DNA of 64,000 bases, taken from an uncultured Clostridia bacterium (GTDB lineage Bacteria; Bacillota; Clostridia; Lachnospirales; CAG-274). The position numbers and the translations under genes were made by a program. The notes below the pieces were generated by a model. The model did not search any database and had not been told where the DNA came from. It saw only the letters and a program-made list of their open reading frames with translations. Shown one piece after another: positions 41,901 through 50,069 of this stretch (positions within the stretch are counted from its first letter, which is position 1; the number at the start of each line of letters is the position of its first letter). The DNA is taken from NCBI GenBank assembly GCA_947624015.1, contig CANQIA010000008.1, positions 19,504 to 83,503 of the forward strand. The letters are read 5' to 3'.

Positions 41901-44900
41901 TCTATCTGCTGTTCCATACCCTCAATGGCAGTTTCCAGCTTAGAAGCGCCGCCGTTACCGATACCTTCCAATATCTTAGAGGCGGGAACAGAGTACATCA
42001 TATTGTTCATAACTATTTCGGTCAGATTCGCAACACAGTTTCTTTCATCATAGGACTTTGAAGCCGTATGCTTTTCGCTGTGTATGCTCTGAAGTTTATC
42101 CACATGAGCTTTAAGCTCTGAAACATATTCTTCAACAGCGGAGCTTCTCTCCTGACCTGTCTTGTTGGCAACGTTGAGTACAGGTATCTTTGTACCTCCG
42201 CTTACTCTGAGGGAATACCTGCGGTTGTTTACACCTGTCCACTGAACGTAAAGAGAACCGCCGTTCTCACGATCTGCGTATGAAGCCATCTGAGGAACCT
42301 TGATCACATTACGTCCTACCTTAAGAGTTGTTATCTCCTTTGCCCAGTTAAATGAAGAATCATTGTGCATCTGGGTGGCAACAAGCTTAAGACCTGTATT
42401 AACGCCTCTTGCATCTGTGGCGGAGCCTAAGTAAATAACAAGCTCTGTACCTGATTCTGCCGCAACGCCTATGGGCTGATAGTCCGTAAGAGGCATCGCA
42501 AAGTCATCATGACCGTCGTACTTGGCTGATACGGTAGTATCAACGTCTATTATATCGTTAAGACCCGAAGTATTAAGAAGCTGCTCTGCATACTCCACCT
42601 CAAGAAGGAGATTGTCATGTTCCGGATAAAGCTCGCCGCTTTCCTCATCTATTACTTCAAGCTCTTTCTTAAAATCATTTATAGTGTTTATCGTTACGTT
42701 ATCCTTAAGAGAGATATGCATATCGTCTGCATACATATCGTTGATCCTTGTGGCAAGATCTTCATATTCATAAAATCTCATTTCGGCTATTGTTACCATT
42801 CTGCCTCCCCAAGTCTCAAGACAGAGCTGGAAAGTATCGGAATAAATGGGAGCGTCTGCAATAAGAGTATAGAATGTGTTGTTGTCCTTATCGGTCTTCT
42901 TTGAAAGACTGCCTCTTATCTTCTGCCATTCGCCCTTATCATCCTTGTATCTTATAGCTCCTGCGGCATAGCTTGAGGGCTGGCTGCCGCTTGAAGTAAA
43001 TCTGATAGTGTCGATAGTATATTTCTGATCAAGGGTAATTATGGGATTTGCAAAAAAGCCGTAAGTACTTCCCGTATCCCAATCGGCAACTGCCGTATAT
43101 GTATCCTGATTATTATCTACGGGAGCGTTTGTATCGCCTACAAGAGTACATCTGCTGTCAGCAGTGCTGTATTCTACGCTCTTTATATGAGTCATAAGCT
43201 GACCTCTGCCGTTAGACTTGTTTATGACCTTGCGCTGAGGCAGCGTAACATCGTTTGACGCCACAGGCGTTGCCTTGAGAAGATCATAGGATGAGCCTGC
43301 GCCATAGCTGTTATGACCTATTACGTAGATCTCGTATTCCACATCTGGCTTAAGATTCAGTATTGTATAACTTGTAGCGGCAATATTGTCAACTACCGTA
43401 TATTCGCCTGCGCCGACCTCTCTGTAATGAACGCTGTACCACTGACTGTGCATAGTAGCCTTCCAGCTTACCAAAACAGATTCGATCTTAGCCTCTGCCT
43501 TGGCATTTTCTGTCTTGGGAGGCTTAGCGCCCATTGAATCCATTTCAATAGTCTCGGCTGCTGACCACTGGCTCTTCCAGTCTCCGTTTACGGAACGAAC
43601 ACGGAAGGTATAAAGAACATACTGCTTAAGATCGGAACCGTTAAGGGATCCAACCTTAATCTTTGTATCATTTGTAGGTATTATCTGCTGGCTTCCGCCT
43701 TGGCTTACGCTGACTTCGTATCCTGTAATGCCCGTCTGCTTTGTCCAGCCGAATTCAAACTTGGGATAAAGACCTGCTTCAACCTGCTTTATAGAGTCCT
43801 TTGTTATTTCAGGGATATTGAGCTCGGGTTCAGGGATCCTATCCTCCATATTGTTTACAAACTCTACCTCTGCTATATCCACAAGCTTTGTGCTTGAGCC
43901 TGTAACCTTAATGGTAACTTTCTTTATTGCGATCTGAGAACCGATATTTACAACTACGGTACCGTCGCTTTCTACTGTCGCAATGCTGTCGGGAGAAGCA
44001 AAGAGTTCTGCAAATATAGGCTTTATTATAGGGCTTGCAGATTCATCCTTTATAGGTATTTCAAAATCCTTTATCTTGACTTCCCCTGTTGCAGGGTCTT
44101 TTATCTCCTGACCGTTTTCGTCAAGCTCAGCTCCCTGCACAAGTATCGTACCTGCGGTTATACGGTTTTCTGAGCCTGCAGGAGGCTTTATAACTATACC
44201 TGCCGCCTGCTTGGACTCTGCAGGTGCGTCATCATTTATATTAAGCGCTAACTCTACGGGATTCTTTTCGGAAATATCTGCCTCCGCATCTGCAGGGGCA
44301 AGCTGAACGGAACTTCCTTGGCTCTGTATCAGATCATCGATACTTCCTTCGCCTATTATCTTTGTACCCTCCATTGCTTCCGCCTTAATATTTTCTGCGG
44401 AGATTATGCTGAGTGTAGGAGCGGTAACAACTTCGCCCTTGTTAAGGGTAACATAGGCAAGATCCGCAATATTTACAGACTGATCGCCGTTAAGGTCAAA
44501 TGCCACGTCAGTCGTATTGCTGTCGATAGCGTCCATTATAATGTGTTCGTCTTTGTTATCGACAACATTATTGCCATCTAAGTCGCCTATGGGCATAACA
44601 GCATGCTTTACCGTTGCGTTGGGACCCAAAAGGTCATTTTTTTGCTTGCTGTTGTTAAGCTCTATTTTTGTTGTAAGACCCTTCTTTATCGTTACGGGCT
44701 GAGTATATGTTGCGTACCCGTCAGCCGTTACGGTAAGGGTATAATCACTTGAATGAGGTTCATCTACGGACACGGGAATATTGTTGATAATGCCCGATGC
44801 CGCAGTACCAGCAGCATTTGTTACTATATCTATGCTGTGGTTTGTATTGCTGTCCTTATCGGAAAGCGCAACATGAAAAGTATCTCCCGGAGACGGAAGA

Positions 44901-45076
44901 TCCAGATTGATATTGATACCAAAGCTACTCACGTCGGAAATACTGTACAGATCTTCTGTATCCGGCTCCAGAGCAGAATCAAGCTCCACAGCGGGGATAA
45001 CTGCGCTCTGGATCAGAAGAGCCGATGCCACTATACCGGCACTTATTTTTTTAAATAAATTTTTTCTGAACTTCAT
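38909..45076 (-). CDS. Giant secreted multidomain M60-family (enhancin-type) peptidase
   Basis: This 2055-residue protein has a signal peptide (MKFRKNLFKKISAGIVASAL and following). Then come a beta domain (about 47-145), two calcium-loop repeats like a dockerin (about 160-213; GDLDGNNVVDNKDE and DLNGDQSVNIADLAYVTL), FN3 domains (about 420-515 and 525-610) and a discoidin-like F5/8C domain (about 636-772). The peptidase M60 domain (about 855-1230) has HEMGH at 1148-1152 and the third ligand Glu1163 in EVTNN. A further FN3 (about 1345-1425), a second F5/8C-like domain (about 1440-1600) and a cohesin-like beta domain (about 1820-1930) follow. M60 proteases digest O-glycosylated mucin-type proteins. 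There is no cell-wall anchor. Boundaries are estimates. Confidence 0.88.
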   Translation of the reverse strand: MKFRKNLFKKISAGIVASALLIQSAVIPAVELDSALEPDTEDLYSISDVSSFGININLDLPSPGDTFHVALSDKDSNTNHSIDIVTNAAGTAASGIINNIPVSVDEPHSSDYTLTVTADGYATYTQPVTIKKGLTTKIELNNSKQKNDLLGPNATVKHAVMPIGDLDGNNVVDNKDEHIIMDAIDSNTTDVAFDLNGDQSVNIADLAYVTLNKGEVVTAPTLSIISAENIKAEAMEGTKIIGEGSIDDLIQSQGSSVQLAPADAEADISEKNPVELALNINDDAPAESKQAAGIVIKPPAGSENRITAGTILVQGAELDENGQEIKDPATGEVKIKDFEIPIKDESASPIIKPIFAELFASPDSIATVESDGTVVVNIGSQIAIKKVTIKVTGSSTKLVDIAEVEFVNNMEDRIPEPELNIPEITKDSIKQVEAGLYPKFEFGWTKQTGITGYEVSVSQGGSQQIIPTNDTKIKVGSLNGSDLKQYVLYTFRVRSVNGDWKSQWSAAETIEMDSMGAKPPKTENAKAEAKIESVLVSWKATMHSQWYSVHYREVGAGEYTVVDNIAATSYTILNLKPDVEYEIYVIGHNSYGAGSSYDLLKATPVASNDVTLPQRKVINKSNGRGQLMTHIKSVEYSTADSRCTLVGDTNAPVDNNQDTYTAVADWDTGSTYGFFANPIITLDQKYTIDTIRFTSSGSQPSSYAAGAIRYKDDKGEWQKIRGSLSKKTDKDNNTFYTLIADAPIYSDTFQLCLETWGGRMVTIAEMRFYEYEDLATRINDMYADDMHISLKDNVTINTINDFKKELEVIDEESGELYPEHDNLLLEVEYAEQLLNTSGLNDIIDVDTTVSAKYDGHDDFAMPLTDYQPIGVAAESGTELVIYLGSATDARGVNTGLKLVATQMHNDSSFNWAKEITTLKVGRNVIKVPQMASYADRENGGSLYVQWTGVNNRRYSLRVSGGTKIPVLNVANKTGQERSSAVEEYVSELKAHVDKLQSIHSEKHTASKSYDERNCVANLTEIVMNNMMYSVPASKILEGIGNGGASKLETAIEGMEQQIDLFYQYKGLNKNENYDKDGNLSTESPNRYPMQRLNIRYHAMFAGAFMYASGKHIGIEYDSVPELVSFAPIVADDMGKKESGQLSGWGIAHEMGHVINNRNYVVAEVTNNFFSLLATQSIDRINFNEVYKVVTRGSIGAVPKGMTLGMYWQLHSYFDNYYDYKMFDSLDQQLANNFYARMDAYSRDPASAPIPQGVDAESAIPLVMTKSTSDNLIRLASAAAKKNLIPFFEAWGFAYDKDTQAYASQFPTEDKKIQYFNDDARDYKLKGGNGMPSGTSITAEMVTEHPENVVSSNEIKFELTNNGGDAMLGYEIIRNDVPVAFVPASETSYTDVITTGNNMVYEYKIIGYDKLLNTTAAVDIAPVKVKHDGTIGRENWSIETNMKSDADTEVKADGNSEYCEDTYISSIPSIIGQGNGEGYTGAVPAPKKEDGTLDETAEKAPAEFVINLGKEEQVTAIKYNGAASKFAVYVSEDNSNWTKAKDIDYKGNGEQTFYFNNPEEPGYMYIYNASFVKVVYEATEASVSSVNILGPTSDNVELVPLGIGKLEKPYTYDLSDPKAYTIPAGSVIFTGQYKGSPAYNVVKLLEGEKRNEKTIVDGYQIILATPPKNGELGDVSDGTWIYWIEPDDDNYKNIPSVISAELYRVDNALTLEGERMVSNTLNVNVPAFDQLPSIEIKADPLEGSSENLAAFSEGGASEEYAPVNYSASVSSGSESSDYMAGTEDNGGTEGGLPAEDEYDYGFAFHRSENGREAEMELKLEDEAINTIAFQTEFNIEDLGAKATLEWSNVVEERALLKEYRYANGKLNIYVVADSDLLDQGNIVVGTLKLEAEGDARDILVIVEQGQTISLHDDFTLVNWQEINGITSLRAGAEIDGSTETDVDKSDVKAERNGNSINFIAGISSLDYAEAGFIFKSGAKEVTKPIAVAGTDNNKVFGSIAGSAVMPGDFGKEYEYAFTITDVPDDAEIEVTPYVVKLDGKTKVLSDTKTFSLGTLQ

Positions 45077-45140
45077 AGAGTGTTCCTTTCTTTTTTTTAA
45101 ATTATATAGATTTTAGGCTTGCGTTGCACCTACAATATAC

Positions 45141-45164
45141 TATATGGCGAGCATGCGCCATATA
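45141..45164 (-). promoter_or_regulatory. Leader hairpin of the M60 mRNA
   Basis: TATATGGCG (45141-45149) and CGCCATATA (45156-45164) form a 9-bp stem with a six-base loop in the untranslated leader between promoter and start codon. There is no T-run for termination, so it may stabilise the mRNA or bind a protein. Confidence 0.5.
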
Positions 45165-45206
45165 TCTACTGTCTGCACAGGCAATACCTATTATCCTATT
45201 ATGAAA

Positions 45207-45235
45207 ATTATAACATCTATTAATCTTTTGGTCAA
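45207..45235 (-). promoter_or_regulatory. Promoter of the M60 operon
   Basis: On the minus strand TTGACC (45230-45235) and TATAAT (45207-45212) are 17 bases apart. The leader is about 125 bases. The 315-base gap 45077-45391 holds this promoter, the leader hairpin and the tandem repeat upstream. Confidence 0.75.
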
Positions 45236-45241
45236 GAAAAT

Positions 45242-45287
45242 TTAATATTTTCTTAATTTGACTTTTAATATTTTCTTAATTTGACTT
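45242..45287. repeat. Two tandem 23-bp repeats upstream of the M60 promoter
   Basis: A 23-bp unit starting TTAATATTTTCTTAATTT and ending GACTT occurs at 45242-45264 and is repeated exactly at 45265-45287. It lies immediately upstream of the -35 box, in the position of an activator binding site. Confidence 0.75.
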
Positions 45288-45360
45288 CATTGTATCATAT
45301 TTGATATCATTGTCCTTTTTAAGTGAAGCATAAAAAGATAAATAATGGTATTTTTTACGC

Positions 45361-45402
45361 AAAAAAGCCGAGAGATATACAATGTTATCTCTCAGCTTTT
45401 TA
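45361..45402 (-). terminator. Terminator of the glycosyltransferase cluster
   Basis: On the minus strand AAAAAGC-TGAGAGATA and TATCTCTC-GGCTTTTTT form a long stem; the stop codon of the last gene (45392-45394) lies inside it. Confidence 0.85.
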
Positions 45403-45691
45403 TCTTTATCAATATGCAATTAAGGATAATAATTACAACGCCTACAAGCAAGGCGGTAGAAGAAATAAAGCCTATAGTGTCGGAAATGCCTGTCCAATCC
45501 TGTATATCGGCTCTTGCCCCTATTGCAAAAAGCTGGGATATAAGCGCCATTACATATGCGCTCAGACTCAGCACAGAGGGACGTAAAGTGCATTTACCTC
45601 TTTTTAAGCTTACCGCAACAGGGATAGCAAGAGCAGCTATGCCAAACACAAAGCTTATAATATTAAATACCGTTATATCCGTCAACACCAT
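45392..45691 (-). CDS. Small three-helix membrane protein
   Basis: I do not recognise this protein of about 99 residues. Three hydrophobic segments are visible: ITVFNIISFVFGIAALAIPV, SLSAYVMALISQLFAIGA and TALLVGVVIIILNCILI. A short basic loop (SLKRGKCTLRP) lies between the first two. Its start overlaps the stop of the glycosyltransferase upstream (TGATGG), so it is translationally coupled; a GTG one codon earlier is an alternative. The context suggests a membrane partner in wall-polysaccharide or lipid-linked glycan synthesis, but this rests only on position. Confidence 0.65.
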   Translation of the reverse strand: MVLTDITVFNIISFVFGIAALAIPVAVSLKRGKCTLRPSVLSLSAYVMALISQLFAIGARADIQDWTGISDTIGFISSTALLVGVVIIILNCILIKIKS

Positions 45692-47097
45692 CACCTCTTT
45701 ATCTCTCCCACAGCGTATGGATCAAATACTATTTCATAGCCGCACTTTCTTAACCTTCGGCACATATCAACAGTCTTGTCATCCTCCCACATATCCTCGT
45801 TGAAATATCCCATGCCCTCCAAAACGGATCTTCTTATGCCAAAGAACCTGCAGGGCAGCGCCTCGGCTGACTGGGCATATTTAAGCCTTTTCATATATCC
45901 GTCGCTTAATACGGACGTATTTTCATACTCGGACACAAGTCTGTTTCCTTCGGTCTTAAGGGTGGCGTATTTTATCCTGCCCTTTTCTTTTACCATGCCT
46001 CCGACCATGCCTACGCCTTCAAGCTGAAGTATACGGCATATTTCCGTAAGGGAATCTGCGCTTACGGTTATTTCGGGTCTGACAACTATTATGTATTCAT
46101 TGGTAACGCCTTTTATATTCTCAATATCATTTATGACCGCAGGTTTTATATTGGTATAGTATTTTACCCTGTATACGGATGCATTCTCCGCCGCATTTGT
46201 TACCTCAGCCTTTATCTTCATCCTTTCAAGGTGACTTTGTACAGCTCTTATTCCCGTAGTTAGGCAATAGGGCTTTGCGCTTATATCCATAGCCACAGAA
46301 TCCGGGTGTACCCTCCAAAAATACAGCACTCTGGGGATATGAGCTATATTTGTCGCCTTTTCGCAAAGCCTTAATATAAGGTCGTGATCCTGACTTCCGT
46401 CATAGCCCTGTCTGAATCCGCCCACAGCGTCAAAAAGCGTTTTCTTGAACGCCGAAATATGGCATATGTAATTATTCCCTCTTAGATCAAATATTGAAAA
46501 ATCAGGCTTAAAATGTATTATATCAGGCTTTTTTACCGACCGAGAAAAGCTTGCCTCATCGGAGTATATAAAATCCGCTCCTTTGTCGATCTCCTTTTTA
46601 ATATAATAAAGGGCGTCGGGGCTAAGTACATCGTCATGATCCAAAAGAGCTATATATTCGCCGTAAGCCATGGCGCATGCCTCGTTGCTGTTTTCAACTA
46701 TTCCCTTATTGACAGATAATTTTTTATACTTTATCCTTTTGTCGCCTATGCCCTTTACAATAGCTTCAATATATGTATATCCCCCCGAGCTGCCGTCGGC
46801 AAGACAAAGCTCCCAATGGGGATAGCTCTGATCTATAACGGATCTGAGCATCTGTTCCAGATATTCTCGTTTTGTATTATAAAGAGGCACGCATATGCTT
46901 ATGAGAGTATCTCTTTTATACTTTGTATTTTTTTGCGCCTCAAGTTCGTCATGGTTTATTATATGACTTTTCATATACCGATCTGTTGCTTTTTTGTATT
47001 CCAGCCTTTCCTTAAGCTTTATGGCAAGGGATCTGATACCCCTTTCTTTGCCGTAGGAAAGTATCTTTTTCACAACAGCCGCACTCATAGTTTTCAT
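45691..47097 (-). CDS. Family 2 glycosyltransferase (extended)
   Basis: This 468-residue protein has a GT2 (GT-A fold) domain from about residue 65 to 290: ISICVPLYNTKREYLEQML, the DxD-type LLDHDDVLSPDALYYI and FIYSDEASF, and GSQDHDLILRLCEKA. A second, degraded glycosyltransferase-like region (about 310-468) contains MWEDDKTVDMCRRLRKCGY, like the late part of rhamnosyltransferase-type GT2 enzymes. It resembles O-antigen or wall-teichoic-type sugar transferases. AGGAGG lies upstream. It stands 10 bases after the next GT2 gene in a four-gene set. Donor and acceptor are unknown. Confidence 0.87.
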   Translation of the reverse strand: MKTMSAAVVKKILSYGKERGIRSLAIKLKERLEYKKATDRYMKSHIINHDELEAQKNTKYKRDTLISICVPLYNTKREYLEQMLRSVIDQSYPHWELCLADGSSGGYTYIEAIVKGIGDKRIKYKKLSVNKGIVENSNEACAMAYGEYIALLDHDDVLSPDALYYIKKEIDKGADFIYSDEASFSRSVKKPDIIHFKPDFSIFDLRGNNYICHISAFKKTLFDAVGGFRQGYDGSQDHDLILRLCEKATNIAHIPRVLYFWRVHPDSVAMDISAKPYCLTTGIRAVQSHLERMKIKAEVTNAAENASVYRVKYYTNIKPAVINDIENIKGVTNEYIIVVRPEITVSADSLTEICRILQLEGVGMVGGMVKEKGRIKYATLKTEGNRLVSEYENTSVLSDGYMKRLKYAQSAEALPCRFFGIRRSVLEGMGYFNEDMWEDDKTVDMCRRLRKCGYEIVFDPYAVGEIKR

Positions 47098-47107
47098 AGC
47101 AAGCCTC

Positions 47108-48010
47108 CTAAAGGAAATATAACTGACCCAGCTTTCTTATGATACCGCTTTTCCATATATTGTATTTGAATACAATTCCTATCTTTTCAGCCTTATTTTT
47201 GTTCTTCATGGAAGCATATGCCTTAAGCATAGGTATGTACTTTGACGGAAGTCTGTATTTATCCATAAGCTCCTCAGCCATTATATAGCCAAGCTCCAGC
47301 ATATATGCGGATCTTTTGCTGTTTTTTATCCTGCCTGCAATATACTTGCCGCTGTCCATATTCTGGGCGCCGCATTGATTGTCCCCATGCTGTCTGTAAT
47401 ATATTGTAGACTCGTTTATAAATCGTATCTGACCGTATATGGATGCCGTAGCCGCTATCCACCAGTCATGAACGGGTATAACATCGGGCTCTTTTAGGAT
47501 GTCCCCAAGCCTTCTGTTAAACGCCATTGTACATCCCGTTACAACATTTTGCACTATAAGCTCGTTAAGCTTATCTCTTTTTACATCTATGTGCTGCGAT
47601 CTTATCATGGAAGGAAACACTACTTTTTTATCCTCGTTTACCACTGTCAGATCCGTATGCACAAGAGTAGGTATATCGTTATCGTCAAAGCCTTTAAGTG
47701 TCTTTTCTATCTTGTCCGACTTCCATATATCGTCTTGATCGCATGTAAAAATAAAGTCTGCGTCAGACATTTTTATGAGCCTGAAAAAATTTGTTTTTGG
47801 AGAGCCGGAATTTTTTTCGTTTTCATAGAGAAATATCCTGTCCTTATTTTTAAATCTGTATTTTTTTATTATTTCGACAGTGTTGTCCTCCGAACAGTCA
47901 TCGCATATTATAAGTCGCCAATCCCTTACCGTCTGTCCAAGTATGCTCTCTATCTGCTCGGCAATATATTTTTCGCCGTTGTACGCAGCCATTAAAATAT
48001 CAATGCTCAT
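47108..48010 (-). CDS. Family 2 glycosyltransferase
   Basis: This 300-residue enzyme starts directly with the GT2 nucleotide-binding strand DILMAAYNGEKYIAEQIESI and has IICDDCSEDNTVEIIKKY, the DxD motif in FIFTCDQDDIWKSDKIEKT and a C-terminal acceptor region (MAFNRRLGDILKEP, PVHDWWIAATASIYG, TIYYRQHGDNQCGA). This arrangement is typical of rhamnosyl- or galactosyltransferases of surface-polysaccharide clusters. AAGGATAAT precedes the ATG. It sits between two other GT2 genes; no sugar-nucleotide genes are present, so the cluster depends on precursors made elsewhere. Confidence 0.9.
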   Translation of the reverse strand: MSIDILMAAYNGEKYIAEQIESILGQTVRDWRLIICDDCSEDNTVEIIKKYRFKNKDRIFLYENEKNSGSPKTNFFRLIKMSDADFIFTCDQDDIWKSDKIEKTLKGFDDNDIPTLVHTDLTVVNEDKKVVFPSMIRSQHIDVKRDKLNELIVQNVVTGCTMAFNRRLGDILKEPDVIPVHDWWIAATASIYGQIRFINESTIYYRQHGDNQCGAQNMDSGKYIAGRIKNSKRSAYMLELGYIMAEELMDKYRLPSKYIPMLKAYASMKNKNKAEKIGIVFKYNIWKSGIIRKLGQLYFL

Positions 48011-48023
48011 ATTATCCTTCCTT

Positions 48024-48881
48024 TTATCTGCTCAGCTTGGATCTCAGCAGCGTAACGACATATCTCACATTTATAGCAAAATGCATTAAAAATGTCACGA
48101 TAAAACTGTGCTTGTCCTTGTAATACATATCGTAAAATCGCTTTATACCATTGTGAAAATGCTTTATTACAACAGGACTTTTTGTATGAAGTCCGCTCTG
48201 CCCCTTCAGGTGTATCATCCATGCGTCGGCATAGTACACTACCTTGTAGCCTGCCTGCTTTATCCTATAGCAAAGGTCTATATCCTCGCCGTACATAAAT
48301 ATGCTCTCGTCAAAAAGACCTACCTTGTTAAGCACAGTCCTCGGTATGAGCATAAATGCACCGCTTACGCTGTCCACTTCATTTGTTTCTTCATTGCTCA
48401 GGTATGAAAGAGTATAGCCGCCGAATTTTTTTACATTGGGAAATAGCTTATGCAGTCCGAGTACATAGCAAAAGCTGTTGAAGGGAGTTGGGAAACCTCT
48501 CTTGCACCCATGGTCAAAGGATCCGTCTTTAAGCACGGTCTTTATACCGAGGCAGCCGATATCCCTGTGCCTGTCCATATATTCCACTGTACTTCTGAGA
48601 GTACCGCTCTGCATTATAACATCTGAATTTAAGTAAAGTATGTATCTGCCTATTGCCACATTCGTGCCTATGTTACAGGCATGTCCGAAGCCCTTGTTTT
48701 CAACCTTGCTCAATATTTTTACACGGGGATTATCCATAGTGAAATATTCCTTTTCCTTTGAGGAATTATCCACTACTATAATTTCGTGATCTATGCCCGA
48801 AGTGGTATCCAGAACAGATCTGACGGTCTGTGTCGTCAAGGCTCTTGTATTGTAATTTACTATAATGATTGATAGATCCAT
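48024..48881 (-). CDS. Family 2 glycosyltransferase (rhamnosyltransferase-like)
   Basis: This 285-residue protein has the GT2 signature LSIIIVNYNTRALTTQTVRS at the N-terminus, the metal-binding SD in YILYLNSDVIMQSG and the acidic motif YGEDIDLCYRIKQAGYKVVYY near residue 210, characteristic of WbbL-type rhamnosyltransferases. It is cytoplasmic, with a possible membrane-associated C-terminal helix (SFIVTFLMHFAINVRYVVTL). The start at 48881 follows AGAGGC; a longer reading adds 17 residues without support. It heads the three glycosyltransferase genes, 93 bases after the EamA exporter. Confidence 0.9.
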   Translation of the reverse strand: MDLSIIIVNYNTRALTTQTVRSVLDTTSGIDHEIIVVDNSSKEKEYFTMDNPRVKILSKVENKGFGHACNIGTNVAIGRYILYLNSDVIMQSGTLRSTVEYMDRHRDIGCLGIKTVLKDGSFDHGCKRGFPTPFNSFCYVLGLHKLFPNVKKFGGYTLSYLSNEETNEVDSVSGAFMLIPRTVLNKVGLFDESIFMYGEDIDLCYRIKQAGYKVVYYADAWMIHLKGQSGLHTKSPVVIKHFHNGIKRFYDMYYKDKHSFIVTFLMHFAINVRYVVTLLRSKLSR

Positions 48882-48973
48882 AATTTTGCCTCTTATGATA
48901 TAAGTATACATATATTTTCCCATATATGACAAATATTTGCAATAGATATATTAAAATTGTTATCCTCATTTTT

Positions 48974-49873
48974 TTACATTTTTTTATCTTTACTGCCATA
49001 GAGAGTTAATAACAACACAGCAGCCATTATCATAAATATGCCTATGCCGTCTGCGGCTGTAAACCCTATCGAAAAGAGAAGCACCGACAAAAGCGTTGAT
49101 ACAAGAGGCTCAAGAGCGCTCAGCACCGTAGCGGTAGTGGGACCTATGCGTGCCAGTCCTGCCAGAAAAAGACTGAAAGTGCAGACCGTGGCAAATATCA
49201 CTATAAAAACAACATAAAAAAGCTCCTGCGCCGTTTTTATGATATATATGTCCACAAGTCCAAATAAAAGCAGAAGGCATGCCGAAATAAGGGATGAAAA
49301 GCCCAGCAGATACATTGAACCGTATTTTTTTATAAAGCCTACAGGCTCTATGCTGTAAAAGGCATAAGCCATAGCGCTCGTAATACCGAAAAACAGTGCT
49401 TTGGGAGAAATAGCCAGAGTCTTTGTGCTGCCATGTGTGGATATAAGAAAAATACCTGCGACTGCCATCACAACGCATAAGATCTCCAAAAGCCTCGGCA
49501 GTTTTCTGTTTATGAACGCCATGGCTACAAGCACAAATATAGGAGCGGCATATTGCAATACCGTGCCTGTCGCCGCATTGGAATATCTTATTGCCTCATA
49601 ATAGGAATACTGTACATAGGCGCTGCCTATTATGGAAAAAAACAAAAGAACAAGTATGTCTTTTTTATTTTTAAAGCATTCGAAGGGATCGCATTTTTTT
49701 CTGATAATCGAAACAGGCAAAAATACGACTGCCATTGCTGTCATCCTCAGAAAAACAACAAAAAGAGAAGGTATCTCGGATATTTTATAGAGTTCCTGCG
49801 CCGCTATCCCGCCGCAGCCCCAGAGGACGGCAGCTATTATTACCATAATATATCCCTTGCTCTTATACGACAT
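48974..49873 (-). CDS. EamA-type drug/metabolite transporter
   Basis: This 299-residue protein has ten hydrophobic segments in two EamA repeats (about 6-140 and 150-290), each ending with a conserved helix such as AATGTVLQYAAPIFVLVAMA and TTATVLSALEPLVSTLLSVL. Members export amino acids, sugars or other metabolites. The start at 49873 (MSYKSKG) follows AGGGAG by about 8 bases. It precedes three glycosyltransferases on the same strand; whether it moves a lipid-linked precursor or an unrelated solute cannot be told. Confidence 0.88.
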   Translation of the reverse strand: MSYKSKGYIMVIIAAVLWGCGGIAAQELYKISEIPSLFVVFLRMTAMAVVFLPVSIIRKKCDPFECFKNKKDILVLLFFSIIGSAYVQYSYYEAIRYSNAATGTVLQYAAPIFVLVAMAFINRKLPRLLEILCVVMAVAGIFLISTHGSTKTLAISPKALFFGITSAMAYAFYSIEPVGFIKKYGSMYLLGFSSLISACLLLLFGLVDIYIIKTAQELFYVVFIVIFATVCTFSLFLAGLARIGPTTATVLSALEPLVSTLLSVLLFSIGFTAADGIGIFMIMAAVLLLTLYGSKDKKM

Positions 49874-49985
49874 GATATCCACTCCCTATAAGAAAATATA
49901 CTTAATAATAACATCTTTTTATATTGGCAACAAGTATAAAATATGTAAAAATTTAATAATTTTACCTTATATTAAATGTTGATTA

Positions 49986-50014
49986 TTGACTTTATATTAC
50001 AGTCGTGTTACAAT
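49986..50014 (+). promoter_or_regulatory. Consensus promoter of the KDPG aldolase fusion gene
   Basis: TTGACT (49986-49991) and TACAAT (50009-50014) are 17 bases apart, about 55 bases before the ATG. Confidence 0.78.
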
Positions 50015-50069
50015 CAAATTAGGCAAAATGCTGAATAATATATAAAGAATGAAAGGTGGTTTATCAAAA

